A stretch of 64,000 nt of DNA from Phycomyces blakesleeanus NRRL 1555(-) (GCF_001638985.1 NW_017265187.1:124001-188000); one strand, 5' to 3'. Positions 23,097 through 34,711 are shown, counted from the first letter of the stretch. A program made the numbers and translations. Notes: generated by a model from the sequence alone, not told the origin.

Positions 23097-24105
23097 ACGA
23101 TAAAGAAAGAAATATAATTCTGTGGCAATTTGAAAAAAATTGTGGCAATTTGAAAGTAGAGTGCCCATAGGCTGAAATACAAAACTTTAAACTAGGCAAC
23201 ACAATTCCAACAAATATAGCAGTGGGCATTTTGCCACAACACAACACCCACTCTGATATTCAATATGTGCCATAAGAGTATTTTTCAGGCATTTCTATGA
23301 GTTGCTTAGATGCTGTTATTCGTAATTATTTAACCTATTTATGTTGTTTACAACATCTGTAACTTGGCTTTCACTTAGTATCTATTTACTCATTAGATCT
23401 GTACCGGCTTATAAACTAAAGGAAGGCAAAATAAATGAAGAACAGACGAAGAACTTGATTGTCACCTCAGAGGTAGCGGTTTTTTTGTTACTTCAGAGGT
23501 AACGATTTTTTTGTTACCTCAGAGGTAACGTCCTTTCTTCTCTGAAATTCTCGTTCAGTTTTTGCCCTTCGACTCTAAATTGTTGAAAAAGCTCGAAGAC
23601 CTCTTGTTCTGTATACATTTTTGGTTGTTTTATGAGTGGTGGATATATCTTCGGATACGATAAATACAGTGTCGCACAAGCAAAGAGGTCACGATTTAAA
23701 ACGAAGATGTAGCAATCTTTTGTTACCTCCATTGTTACTGTTGTAAATGAGTATTGACTACTGCTGTAATTGAGAATAATTCTGAAGGAAATAATATAAG
23801 GCCTCAGCTATTCCACTCAAAGGTGTCTACCGATTACTTTATTATTTAACACACAGGTTTAGCATGCATGATAGTGATTATATTTCATATGATGATATCA
23901 CCATAATATGGGATACAGCAATGAAATATTATAAGCATAATTATAACTCATAAACACATTTACTTTCGATGTTAATACTTCATTGGGACTACACACATTT
24001 ATATAATTAATCATACATTAATTATCCCAAGATCACGTTGCTCTGATTAAGGCTCAGATAGGATCGATTACCTAACCCCAGTCATATAATTTTCCTGATC
24101 CAAAA
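23097..24105. other. Repeat-bearing intergenic stretch upstream of the nuclease gene
   Basis: Contains GGCAATTTGAA direct repeats at 23122-23152, three 26-bp tandem palindromic units at 23461-23538, and a 72-codon minus-strand open frame at 23514-23732 (starts MEVTKDCYIFVLNRD, includes YTEQEVFELFQQF). I do not recognise that frame and cannot show it is expressed. The rest is AT-rich. Confidence 0.45.
23461..23538. repeat. Three tandem 26-bp units centred on GTTACCTCAGAGGTAAC
   Basis: Units 23461-23486, 23487-23512 and 23513-23538 each begin with an imperfect palindrome (consensus GTTACCTCAGAGGTAAC), the first two followed by a T7 run. GTTACCTCC half-sites recur at 23723, 24273 and 24285, near and inside the leader of the nuclease gene. 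This could be a protein-binding array or an element end. Confidence 0.7.
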
Positions 24106-24113
24106 TATAAATA
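24106..24113 (+). promoter_or_regulatory. TATA box of the PD-(D/E)XK gene
   Basis: TATAAATA. No ATG occurs between here and the proposed start at 24368, consistent with a leader of about 230 nt. Confidence 0.5.
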
Positions 24114-24367
24114 GCAGTAGTAGTTCAGTGTAGGAACCTTGTCAAATTTTGATACCAAATCTTTTCTCAATAAACAAACCCTACACAAGTTCTCACAAAT
24201 ATTCGTTCCTCATCTCAAATCTTCAACTCTTCTTCTTAAAAACTTCTTCAAAACTTCAACCAACACAACAGTTACCTCCACTGTTACCTCCTACATTTGC
24301 CAAGGAAGATTGTAGTGAAGATTTCCTCTTTTCCTTGCCGCTAAAATACATTCCAGGGACCGATTTG

Positions 24368-25590
24368 ATGAGCAAGTTGATTCTAAATAATGATGAAGTG
24401 ATCAAGATCATTGTTTCCACCTTGTTTGGTAAACTCATTCTATACAAGGATATTGTATCGTTCGTCTTTTGTTGCTTAATGAATACCCTTTTATATTGAA
24501 CACGTGTAGGTGTCGATGCTTGCAGAAAATATTCCACAAGACCCAAAGAATGGCCTAATTTCAAACGATCAGATGTGCTATACTGTCCTTTTAATCGCAA
24601 GGAATTCAAAAACCACCCCCCAATTCTTATTGAAGTTCAATATTATACTGGCATGAACTTTTTCCGACGTTTGATGAAGTATTCTCTTTCGGTCTGCAAG
24701 TACTACAGTACGCTACCAATTGTTTTGACGATTGTTACAAATAACATTTCCCAAGCATTAGCAGACCAGGCTTATGAATGCCCAGAGTTCCCGTATGCTA
24801 AAAATCTGCCATGCACTGGGCGGACAAAAGCCTGTTTTATGATCAACAAGCAAACAATCACCAACCATTTGAAAAGCAAGCCTTTGGAAGCCATGGTTGC
24901 ACTTGCTCATTTTCTTATAGAAGGAAAATCGGCATTAATCAATATAGATCGACGTGATGACCAAACCATTCAAACATTGTACCGCATTGCAAAAAATATC
25001 ATTTTTCCAGAAATTGAGAAGGAAGAAACAAATAGTGCTGCGTTTGAGAAACTTTACTTTTGCGCATTTAATGGATTCAACCGGACCAAGGAGATCTTGC
25101 TGGAAAACCAGGGTATAGGAACTACAACAAACGAGCGATCGATTGCCTGGACGATCATATGAAAGCTCTCAATGAGATCCATAGGAAACGTTTTGCTGCA
25201 ACATCTTCTGATCCCACTGGCACAATTACCCCAGATCAGGATACTGCACTAACGACTATATCCTCTGAAACAAATGTTGTTTCCACGTCCAGTCCCGTTA
25301 ATGTTTCGACCATGCCCAAAGAGAATGATACCACTTTGACGCAGTCCGCGTCTAGTTCTGCTGCTATCATGCCCAATGCCTCCACCGTCAGTGTACCCAT
25401 CTCCACTAGCGGTACAACTCGTGATTTAAAGCGTCGAATGCAGCAGAAAAATTGGAAATTTATTAACGCGTATCGAACTGAACATGGTTCCAATATGGAC
25501 TGGGAGCAATGTTTTGTACAAGGAAAGGGAAAAGGACTTTCAACAATATACAAGAGCCAAGAGTACGAAAGCTCCATATTTTCGGTATAA
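24368..25590 (+). pseudogene. PD-(D/E)XK (Rpn/YhgA-like) nuclease-family protein with a frameshift
   Basis: Exons 24368-24428 and 24510-25162 join in phase to 237 residues from the first ATG of a TATA-led transcript. The core PD-(D/E)XK signature is visible: Asp in FKRSDVLYCPFN, then PILIEVQ (E-x-Q), then a helical FFRRLMKYSLSVCKYY and LPIVLTIVTNN, the strand/helix order of Rpn/YhgA-type nucleases. Near 25110 the coding sense moves one frame (LLENQ in the first, then GYRNYNKRAIDCLDDHMKAL in the second). The second frame continues open to 25590 with a Thr/Ser linker and a basic KRRMQQKNWKFINAYRTEHG tail. Either the copy carries a 1-base lesion or the protein ends at 25162. Function in fungi is not known to me; a mobile or multicopy family is likely. 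Confidence 0.6.
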
Positions 25591-26979
25591 ATGTTGAACC
25601 ATGTATTTTTTATCTACCACTTCATTTTTGTTACCTTTTAACGCCGCCAGAAAAAAAAATTGACATCTCTTTTCGTTTGTGAGACGGACGTGTAATATTG
25701 GGCAAAAGGGATATATAAAGGACTTCAAGAGCGATGGAAGTGGGGAGGTCCGGCTCAAGAACGAGAATTTGACAAGTGGTATGAAAGTACGAGGAAGTGG
25801 GGAGGTGTAGGGTGCAATGGTATGTAGCTGGTAGAGGTTGTCTTTTAGGTGTTTCGCGGTTATATCTCACAGGGATGGGATGTACGGTAAGGTGGCAGTA
25901 TTCCAGATTTTACTCAGTACTGTCAACAATCGTCTCAACGAAAGGGGGCTCTTATTACTCTATTCTCGCTCAGGGATCTCTCAAGATACCCTCTTACAAC
26001 AAAATAAAGGAAAAGAACTGATTTTATTAAGATGGCCAGTGACCTTAAATCTTATCCTACTTCCTATAGGTGGTACAACAATTTAAGGATTTGTGCAAAA
26101 CCTACGTCTCTTCCTACGGACCGACTACTGAGGTCCGAACCGGAAAATAGTCTCACTATTCTACAGACGCTCTATTTTGATTGAACAAAATAAATCGTTA
26201 CCTCTTCGTTTGTGAGTGTGAGATTTCTTATAATGATTCAACAAAATACAAAATCGACAAAGTTAATGGGAAGAGACTAGGAATATTATTATAGTGAAAA
26301 GGTAGGAAGATCTAAACTACTGCTAAAATTGTGGTATTTCGTATAAATGAAAGTTAAAAATAGAAGAGGAAAAAGGATTAGAATGAGAATTGTTTGGGGG
26401 TCTTTATTTTAAATCAAAGATAAACTAAAACAACTAAATACTGCGATAATTAAGCCCGCCTTTACATAAGAAAAGGGAATAACTATGGTTTTTTCTTATG
26501 ATATTACTTGTCTACTCATAGAGTTGATTTTTAGTATACAGGCTCAGAACTTAAGTGTTCGTGCAACTACTATTTAATTATGCATATGTCGTCGCTACAG
26601 GAGTTCGTAGAACTTAAACATATCGTACATATACTTCTTGAATAAATAAACAGTTAAGAAAAGTGATATTCGTGCGTTATATAGAGATTAACTGCAACAG
26701 TTATGTTTCAATAAAATAATAGAAGTCCTTACGTCTATATATTATTCTATTCTAAGTCAGGGAGTAGCTCTACAGCCTACTGATGACTTAGTTGTCGAAT
26801 TACCACACCCTTCAATGTACGTGCACTAATTCTACTATACACACCAAGGTCATATAGTTATGTGTTGTATACAGGCTTATAGTAGCTAGATATAAGCATA
26901 TTATTCTGTATGAAATTTCTTTTATCTTTTCTAGATATCTTACATGTATTAATCTTCAAATACGACGGATCCATTTCAT
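25591..26979. other. Non-coding stretch between the nuclease gene and the Tc1 relic
   Basis: A GGAAGTGGGGAGGT direct repeat (25736 and 25794) and a GC-richer patch at 25790-26160 stand out from the AT-rich surroundings and could be LTR- or element-derived, but I cannot define ends. TTCGTTTGTGAG occurs at both 25672 and 26207. No gene seen. Confidence 0.4.
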
Positions 26980-28138
26980 TTGGAAACTCTTGCGACATTT
27001 CAAAATTACAAACAAGCTCAGCCATCTGAGCAAGAACGAATGAGAGATAAGCTTTATGAGACTATGAACGAAGTGAGTTTAAGGACTAAAGAAAAAACTT
27101 CTAAAGATGATAAAAAAGGGTATAAAGTGTATTCTGCCGACCAGAAAGTTCTCTTTCTTTAATACTTGCAAGTTAGATTATACAAAGCTGCGAAAGCTGC
27201 TGGATTGTCCGGTGTGATTGAGTGTACTGGGTAACAATAGGCTGAAAGATTAAAGGACGATCTAGATTGGAATATATTCGAGAAGCAAACAAATCATAAT
27301 AAGAGAAAAACTAGAATGCTACAGCAAGAACACAAAGAGTACATTATAAATTTATACGATCAGTGCCCTGACGCACGCGTTGCGGATGTAATTGAGAGTT
27401 TGACAAAGTCGTTTGAAAACTTCAATTTAAAAGAAACGAGCGTTCGCAACTTCATCAAGAATGAATACAATTTGTCTTTTAAAAGAGCTACTTTGCACCC
27501 TGAAGAAAGAAATTCCGATGATAAACTCCAACAGCGAATAAATCGATGGGCAGCAACTGATATGGACTATATGTCTAATTGTGATTTTGTTGACAAAAGT
27601 AGCTTTAACATAAATATGCGTTCACCTTCAGCTTGTTCTACAGTGGGTAAACCGGCTATAGTAAAAATTAAGTCGACTAGGAGTAATTTCCCATACGATT
27701 TTAGGCGCTATCAGTGCCTTGGTAGTAGTAGACATTGAGCTCAGAGTAGCTTAGAAACCTAAGAAATGTAAGGCTGAAGGTGGAACAACACGAAAGCAGA
27801 CATCTGGCACAAAAAGAGCAAAATGTACTACGACTGGGCATTATTTGAATTTCATTCGAAAAACTCTGGATGAAATGGACAAAAATCCTCTTATGAAAGG
27901 TTTTTTCTTATTGTTATGGATAATCCTTCCTGAATTCAATCCTATTGAGCAATTTTGGTCTGTTGTCAAAAACAAAGTTAAGAGAGGAGTCTTTTCCAAT
28001 AACGAAGATCTTAAGACAGGAATTGCTGCAGCATGCAGTAATGTTTCCATTTGTCATTTAAAGATCTTTATACAGCATTCTTGTAATCAATTTGATAATA
28101 TAGAAATAAAGAGCTCATTTAATGATAAGTGTCCATGA
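26980..28138 (+). pseudogene. Degenerate Tc1/mariner-like transposase
   Basis: Cut-and-paste transposase broken by several stops and deletions. Pieces in order: an N-terminal frame (26980-27162) ending GYKVYSADQKVLFL, stops at 27160 and about 27232, then a long frame 27316-27738 with a helix-turn-helix-type SFKRATLHPEERNS region and the first catalytic block MDYMSNCDFVDKSSFNINMR, then a downstream frame 27845-28138 with PEFNPIEQFWSVVKNKVKRG, the DDE_3 C-terminal signature. The segment holding the second Asp (readable as VMDN at about 27918 in another frame) runs straight into the PEFNPIE block, so about 30 codons are missing there. Inactive. The tail 28150-28260 carries repeated GCAATTTGAT-like units, probably subterminal repeats. 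Confidence 0.85.
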
Positions 28139-28822
28139 GAGTATGTTCAGGATTAACCCGCAATTTGATTTCACAAAAAACTGCAAATTGATGTGCAAGA
28201 GGCTGCAATTTGATTTTTGAAAAACCCGCAAATCGCTGTGAATGGAAAGCGCAATTTAAAGTTGTATTTTCCGCTATTTAATCTTTAGAAGTCCGTAATT
28301 TTAACGCTGCGTTCACTGTAAAGTTACTTTTTTTTAAAAAAAAATCAGTCTCAAGGTACCAAGATAGGTTTAGGCTCTTTTTGATGAAAACTTTCTATCT
28401 GACTTTAAATAAGCTTTCCCAAAATAGTAGTCGTCTACTATCTGTGTTTACATTATTCATCGGCAGAGAATAGGGAAACGATCGTTATGATGAGAGAGAG
28501 AGAAAGAGAGAAAACAATCATTATGAATAATTGGGCATTGAAATATCTATATTATTATTATATATGTATTTTCGAATTGTGCGCCTTAGTAATGTGTTTC
28601 ACTCTATAGGAAACTGTATGTAGTCATCAGATTTTAAATATTTTGTATGGTCTAACCAAGGTGCCTGTTGCAAGCTTTTTTTTCTTTTTTTCTTACAATG
28701 TTACATATACATATACATATACGTACACATATATCAAAATGATGGCATCATCGCAATGCATGAAAACAGTGACATATTTAGCACGTGCCTTTGAAAGCTT
28801 TTAAAGGATTGCATACAATATC
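28139..28822. other. Subterminal repeats of the Tc1 relic and promoter-side DNA
   Basis: CCGCAATTTGATTT, CTGCAAATTGATG, CTGCAATTTGATTT and CCCGCAAATCGCTG follow each other within 28155-28235. TTCACTGTA at 28312-28320 could be the outer end (TA-flanked), but no matching left end was found. The rest is AT-rich with a (GA)n patch at 28493-28512. Confidence 0.4.
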
Positions 28823-28830
28823 TATATAAG
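28823..28830 (+). promoter_or_regulatory. TATA box of the 28913 gene
   Basis: TATATAAG, 83 bp before the ATG. Confidence 0.45.
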
Positions 28831-28912
28831 CAGTTATTTATTTTATCTATACTCTTGACAGTGCTTCTTCTTCTTTCATAACTAAATCAAACAAAAGAAG
28901 AATTTAATAATA

Positions 28913-30621
28913 ATGAATGAAAAGTTGGATCCTTCCGTGCCTTATCCTGGCCAATCCCAGCCTTTCCTCCAACCTCAACCTCAACCTCAACCTCAACTCC
29001 AACCCCAACCTCAGAGCAATAAAGGTGTGTGTTTTTCTCAACCAATTGATGAAATGAAATATATGTACATGTCCTCATATCAACTTTTTTTTTAGCTCGC
29101 AGGATTGTTCAAGGTCTATTGCTTGGTGCTGTTGTTGGTCTGTTTGCAGTTAGTCAATGGACATCAATTGACTTGAACCCTTTCAAGGTTAGTAGTAGTA
29201 TTTTTTTTATTTGTAATAATAGTATTGGGGACTTGATACTTACAAGTAAAATAAACACCAATTGTAGCCTATCCATCAGGATTCCCCTTCAGATCTCTCT
29301 GAGATCACAGACTTGCAGGGTCCTGCTGACCTCTCTCACTTTATGGAGTCTCTTCAGGATTCATTTGGTGGATGTCACGGTGAATTGTACGCGCCTGACT
29401 ATGAAGATGAGTACGGTCGCTTGCATTCAATTGACAGTCTGGATGACTGCAGTGGCAAAAACAGTATATTGGAACACTGCAAACAAAACATTGCCTTTCC
29501 TCCAAGTAAGAATCTCAGGGAAACCATCGAATAATGATAATTGTGTGATTTGATGTGACTTAAAGCTCGCTAAATAAAAATTTCCGATTCAAACAAATAA
29601 TATTAATTCATCATTTTTATTTAATATAACATCATCAATAGGAGAACTCCAAAATCTTGGGCGCCCTCCTCGTCGTCACGAGCATTTCTGCAAGCCAGAA
29701 GATCTTCACTCTCAATTTAATGTCTTCTCTTTCTCACCAGACACATTCAAACATGCCTCTGTTATCTTGGAGGGTCACTTCTCTCGTGGTGGACATGTTG
29801 TCATTGAGAAATCTACCTCTAGCCATGTTGAGGACGTTCAAATTAATGTTACACTTTATGCCGGTCGCAAGCACCTTTTCGATCAAGTTTCGCTCACCGG
29901 ATTTGACAACGAGGGCAACTACACTGTCGAGATCAAACGTGCCAAGGACTCCAAGAGAAGAGAATCGTCCCACAAGCCTCCCGTCAAGGCCGACTGTCTT
30001 ATCTTCAAGATTTCTGTCGTACTGCCTACCCATCTGGACAAGTATGATTCCCTCTCACTCCATCTACGCTCTGCAAGCCGTGTGAGTGGCAAGGGTCTCG
30101 ATGGAATTGAGTTTGATACTTTCAGAGCTGGTGTTGGACAAGGCGCAATCATCTTTGACGGACTGAAGGCTAAGCATGCTCAACTTGGTGTTCTTTATGG
30201 TGTCGTCATGGGAACCTACCAGCCCTCGGAACGCTTTGAGGCGGGTACAATCCGAGGCGCGACTCAATTGACGGTCGAGCCCCAGGCAGACAATACAAAC
30301 ATCACTGTTGCATCCGTATTTGGACGTGCAGTAGCAGACATTGTAAGTTTCTTTTTGTGTATATATTATCTAATAACCAATTCAAATAATCTTACAATCC
30401 TTTTGTTCTTTTTGTTCTTGTAGCCTTCTGACTATTATCAAGGAAATTTCTTGACCTATAGTTGGTCTACTCCACCTACTATTGAAGCAGCCCATCCTGA
30501 GGATCTTCATGTAACCGAGTACAAGTATACTCTCAAGAAAGGATACTTTAAGAAACAAGACACAGAATCTAATGTTGTTGTACACAATAAGCATGGTTTG
30601 ACCAAGCTTCACTTCACTTAA
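28913..30621 (+). CDS. Uncharacterised type II membrane protein with a beta-rich ectodomain
   Basis: Five exons (28913-29024, 29096-29187, 29268-29505, 29642-30342, 30424-30621) give 446 residues. The N-terminal cytoplasmic tail is a Pro-Gln repeat (PQPQPQ), then one membrane helix preceded by basic residues (RRIVQGLLLGAVVGLFAVSQ, about residues 38-58), so a type II signal anchor is likely. The luminal part has an acidic Cys-containing segment (GGCHGELYAPDYEDE, DDCSGKNSILEHC), then a 300-residue beta-strand-rich domain with GTIRGATQLTVEPQADNTNI, similar in texture to the DUF4097-type beta-helix found in fungal surface proteins. I do not recognise the family for certain. It is convergent with FHIP, 177 bp apart. 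Confidence 0.75.
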
Positions 30622-30736
30622 GTTATATATATATGTATATATGTATGTATATATAAGGTTCTTCTCAAAATCAATACAAGAACAAAAACAAGTATGCAAA
30701 TATCAATATTTATTTTTATATGTGTGTATGTATATG

Positions 30737-30766
30737 TGTGCGTGCGTGCGTGCGTGCGTGCGTGTG
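30737..30766. repeat. (GTGC)n microsatellite between convergent genes
   Basis: About six GTGC units inside a (GT)n context, in the shared 3' region of the 28913 gene and FHIP. Confidence 0.9.
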
Positions 30767-30798
30767 ATTTCTTTAAAAGAAAAAATGTATACAACTTT

Positions 30799-33689
30799 TC
30801 AAGTGTATTGAATGGTATCAATTCCCAGACTATGACGAACTTGCATCAATGCAATGAGTTCCTTGATAGCTTCTTCCAGAATCACGACATTGTTCAATAA
30901 CATAGCAATAGAAATTTCTGTACTTTTGTCCATTCTCCGTGATTGAGAAGGATTTGACTTTGGCGCAAAGGTGTCTTCATCTTCAGCGTCAAGATCAAGA
31001 ATGGGTTCCTCAAACTCGCTGATGAAGTTCGAGGGGAAAAGGGGCTGGATGCGCATGTCTTGAGTTTTTCTGGCGTGCATAGCGAGGCGGGAAAGGGGGT
31101 TGGAGGTGATGGGATTTGAGGGTAAGGGTTGGACAGGTGAGGGCGGTTTGACAGTTGCGGTACCAGTCGACACGGATGGTCTGAGAAGCACAGAAGGACG
31201 TCTGCCGTTCATTGTGGGTGGTGGAGTGTCTTTGGGGTGGAGTGATGGGCGGCGGGTCGATGTGGACGCAGACATTGTTAAAACAGCAGGGGGTTGGGTG
31301 TATATGCTGTGGTGTGCTTGAGACGGAATACGCTCTGTTACTTCTTCATGCAAACCCTGGCGGCGCTCATCCAGGAGTTCATCAAATTCATCAAGCTCTG
31401 AGCGGTAATAATCTACCTGCTGCGTCAAAGTGCGGTAGAGTGTAAAGAAAGGGGGGAATGACTTGAAGTAGGTCGGTGAGGTCATCTGAGTTGAATTGCG
31501 TTCCAAGCCAAAGTCTATTGAGCGGTCGTCCTCAGAGTCATCCTCGTCAACACAGCTACTATCAAAGTGCGCATATATATCCTTGGAACGAATACGATCC
31601 GGCGCTTCAGGCTGAGGAGTGTTGTCCAAAAGAAGGATGTCCTCGGGGCTAGTCCGGTCTGCTTCCCGGAAAGAGATCCAGCCCTCCAGACTACGGTACG
31701 GACACAGTGCCAGCGCCGCAATCACGCCAGTCAGTGCAAGATTAAGTTCGGGGGACTGTGCAAAGAAATGGCTGAGCAATCCGAGCAGGATCTGCAAAAG
31801 CGGGTCTGTGGGACGAATGTGGTGGCGAAAGTGCGTCGACTGGCGCGCAAGTAAGGTCTGGAGATCCCGGCCATCTTCTTCTTCTTGGTTAGGCAGACTG
31901 TCATCCAGACGCTGGCCATATTTGAAACTTCGTCGGCGCCTGGCCTTGTGTGGCCTGCCGTGCGAAGGTGGGTCAATCTGGGTCAACCCAACATAGCACC
32001 CATCGCGTTCCAGTGTGGCCTCGATGTCTTGGAGGTAACTATCGTACCCAGTTTCACTGACTTCCTTAGCATGCGAGTTGTCAATTGATGTCAAAAGCGA
32101 GAAATAAAGTTCCATTTCACGCAAATGGTGTGAGATGATCGTCGCATTTCCCTGCTGATTCTTCTCCGTGTCAGGGATGATTGACAGAAGTAAAAGGGAG
32201 TAGCGACAGTGATGAGTGATTAGTGTCTTGAGTAGTTTGAGAGTTGCAATCACAGTCGGTTGTGAGATGGACTTGAGTCGACTAAAGATGAGGTCTTTGA
32301 GGGTAAATCTTTCAACTGCTGTAAAGTAAGGTGAGCTTTTGATTGGATCCGACTCTACTCCGGCATACACATTTGAGGATTTTCGTTCCATGCGTACGTT
32401 TTCTTCGGCCGTTTCATCCATCAAAAAGCCAACTATCACACTTGAAAGCTCTTCTTGCTGCAGTGTCTGCAGAATGAGATCAATGTAACTAATGACGGCT
32501 ACTGATGAGCCGTCGATATCAGAACATTCGAGAATTGAGGGATAGAGGATATTGTCGAGGAATATTGTACGAATACTCTTTAGGAGAGCAAAAGATATTT
32601 CTACGTTTGGACAACGAGTCAGGACGTCCTGACAGAATTCGAGCAATTTGAGAAAAGAATCAATCTGGCTTTTGAATTCAACAGAACTAGACATGGCTAA
32701 ACCCATCACCAAAGGCACGGGTCGCATGTCGTCCTGGCCGAGCAAATATGACGCGGTGTCGTAACGTAGCTCGGCTTCATCTTTAACTACCAATTTTCGA
32801 GGCAGCTGTGAGTACAGGGCTCCCAGACCGGCAGCCATAATGGTGGCAAAGTCTGATTCGAGAATAAAATCTCCAAGCTGCTCAGTTGCCATTTCCATCA
32901 AAAACAACAAGCCAGTTCTGGCAAAGTCGCCTGTCCGACCTTCACGGTGGACAAAGCGCAGTAGATAAGTGAAAAGTAAAAACTCATATTCGGGTTTCTT
33001 AGGATCATCTGGCTGGGTTGTTGCCTTTGGGTCTGTATTTCTGGTGTCCCGTAGATGGAAAGTAGTCTTTTGTGGAGTGGTGAGCCATTGCTTGTCGTGA
33101 AAGAAGATGTTGAGAAGAGCGGGAAACCCGTGAATCTTGGAGCAGATGATGTACATTAGGTCAACAAGGTCTTCGTGGTAGTGTTCGCTTTGGCGCTCAT
33201 CTAGGACACAGAAACGAAGAAGTTTGATGGTTGGTTTGTGGACGGCATTGTGGACAAGAAAACGGTCATCGAGAAGATCAACCATGCTTGCTACGGTGCG
33301 GATGGCTTCTCCTCGAACACCTGCAGGATAGTCTGATTTCTCAGACACATTGACGAGGTAATGGAGTACACCATTTTTTAAGAAATACTCCATGCAAACG
33401 CCAGTTGTAGTATCTTCCTGCCTTGCTTCTTCATCCACAAGCATGTCTACCATCTGACGGAGTTTGTCTGGAATCTCGGTTTGGTCGACATGGACGTGAG
33501 TTTTGCGGTCCTCGGCATCAAAGATGTTCTGGAGAGCATGAGTTGCTTCTGTAAACATTATTCCAACGTATCGTTTGAACTCACGTGGATATAGTTCCAG
33601 CATTGATGGAATTTAGCGAGTTGCATAGCACTGGTTGGTTGTGCCTTTGGAGGCACAATCCTCTTTTTGAACTTTGCAAAGTAGTCCAT
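30799..33689 (-). CDS. FHIP/FAM160 family: FTS-Hook-interacting protein
   Basis: Component of the FHF complex that links early endosomes to dynein through Hook. Two exons: 33689-33585 (MDYFAKFKKRIVPPKAQPTS to FHQCWNYIH) and 33528-30799, with a 56-bp GT-AG intron, total 944 residues. An open frame from an internal ATG at 33603 runs through the intron, but only the spliced form gives the family's FHxxW start joined to NIFDAEDRKTHVHVDQTEIP and LRQMVDMLVDEE. Further family marks are LHYLVNVSEKSDYPAGVRGE, FLLFTYLLRFVHREGRTGDF and RTGLLFLMEMA. Residues after about 790 are Ser/Pro-rich linker, and the C terminus (AMLLNNVVILEEAIKELIAL) is helical as in other FHIPs. It is a large single coding exon, unusual next to its intron-rich neighbours. 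Confidence 0.85.
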
Positions 33690-34162
33690 GGCGTCTCATT
33701 GACCTCTTTTTCGTTTTTCTTTTGTTTTTTTAGGTCCTCTTCTCTTTATACTGTTTCTACTTTTACTTAATATATATATATATATCTACTTCCTCTGCTT
33801 CTTCTTCTTCTTCGTCTTCTACTTCTACTACTTCTACTACTTCTTCGTCGGCGTCGTCGTCTTCTCCTTCTTTATTTTAATATAATTTTTTATTCTATCT
33901 TTCGTTTTGTGTTTGCTTGTGTATGAGAATATGTGTATGTGTGTATGTGTATGTATATTTGTTGTACGTGTTTGAAATAATAGTGATAGTAATAATAAAA
34001 AAGAAAGATGAGCAGATTACAGGAAGAGTATATATATAAATATATAAAATAAAGTAAAATAAAATAAAAAAGCTAAATCATCGTGTCATTCCCAAATATG
34101 GCATGTATTTTATATCTCCGCAACTTCTCGGTTCTGATTGGCTAGACCGAGACAGAAACAAA

Positions 34163-34341
34163 TACACTCTTTCCGGAAATTATTGGTGGAAATATATATA
34201 TAAAAAAAAAAGGTAAAATTGGTGCATTAGTCTATTCATTTCTCTGTTAAAATTGATGTTTTTTGGTGCCTTTTGTGCATTCCATTTTTCCACCAAATTA
34301 ATTTTATTTTTTTTCCATCAATGATTTCCAGAAAGACTGTA
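34163..34341. mobile_element. MITE-like inverted-repeat element, copy 2
   Basis: 179 bp, TA at both ends. Left end TACACTCTTTCCGGAAATTA; right end read on the other strand TACAGTCTTTCTGGAAATCA, about 25 of 29 positions matching. Same family as 1736-1833. It lies between the divergent FHIP and NOP58 genes. Confidence 0.65.
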
Positions 34342-34711
34342 GGTTAAAATAAGAAATGCTATTGGCTTATAGAAGTTGTCCAAGAGTAAGAAAGTTGCGC
34401 ACCCGGAGTTTTAAATACTGCCGTTTCCTACACTGGTAGTCTGGGTTAGACTGTCACAGGTGGCTTTGAAAGAATTTTTCTTGCTTTTACGATTGGCAGC
34501 CTAATTTTTTTTTATAAAATAAAATAAAATAAAATAAAGCTATGAAATAAAGAAGAGAGAGAACGAGAGAAAAAAGGTCCAAAAAAAAAAAAAAGAAAAA
34601 ACTGAGTAGAAAAAAAACTAAAGCCTGTTTTTTTGCAAACCAAGCTTATTCACCGCACTTAACTTTTTTTCTCTCTCTCTCGTAAGCTCTTTTTAGACAA
34701 TACTCTTCTTT

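Noticed and set aside
30618..30821. Minus frame with His-Ala-Arg-Thr repeats
   Set aside because: Translation of the (GTGC)n/(GT)n microsatellite between convergent genes.
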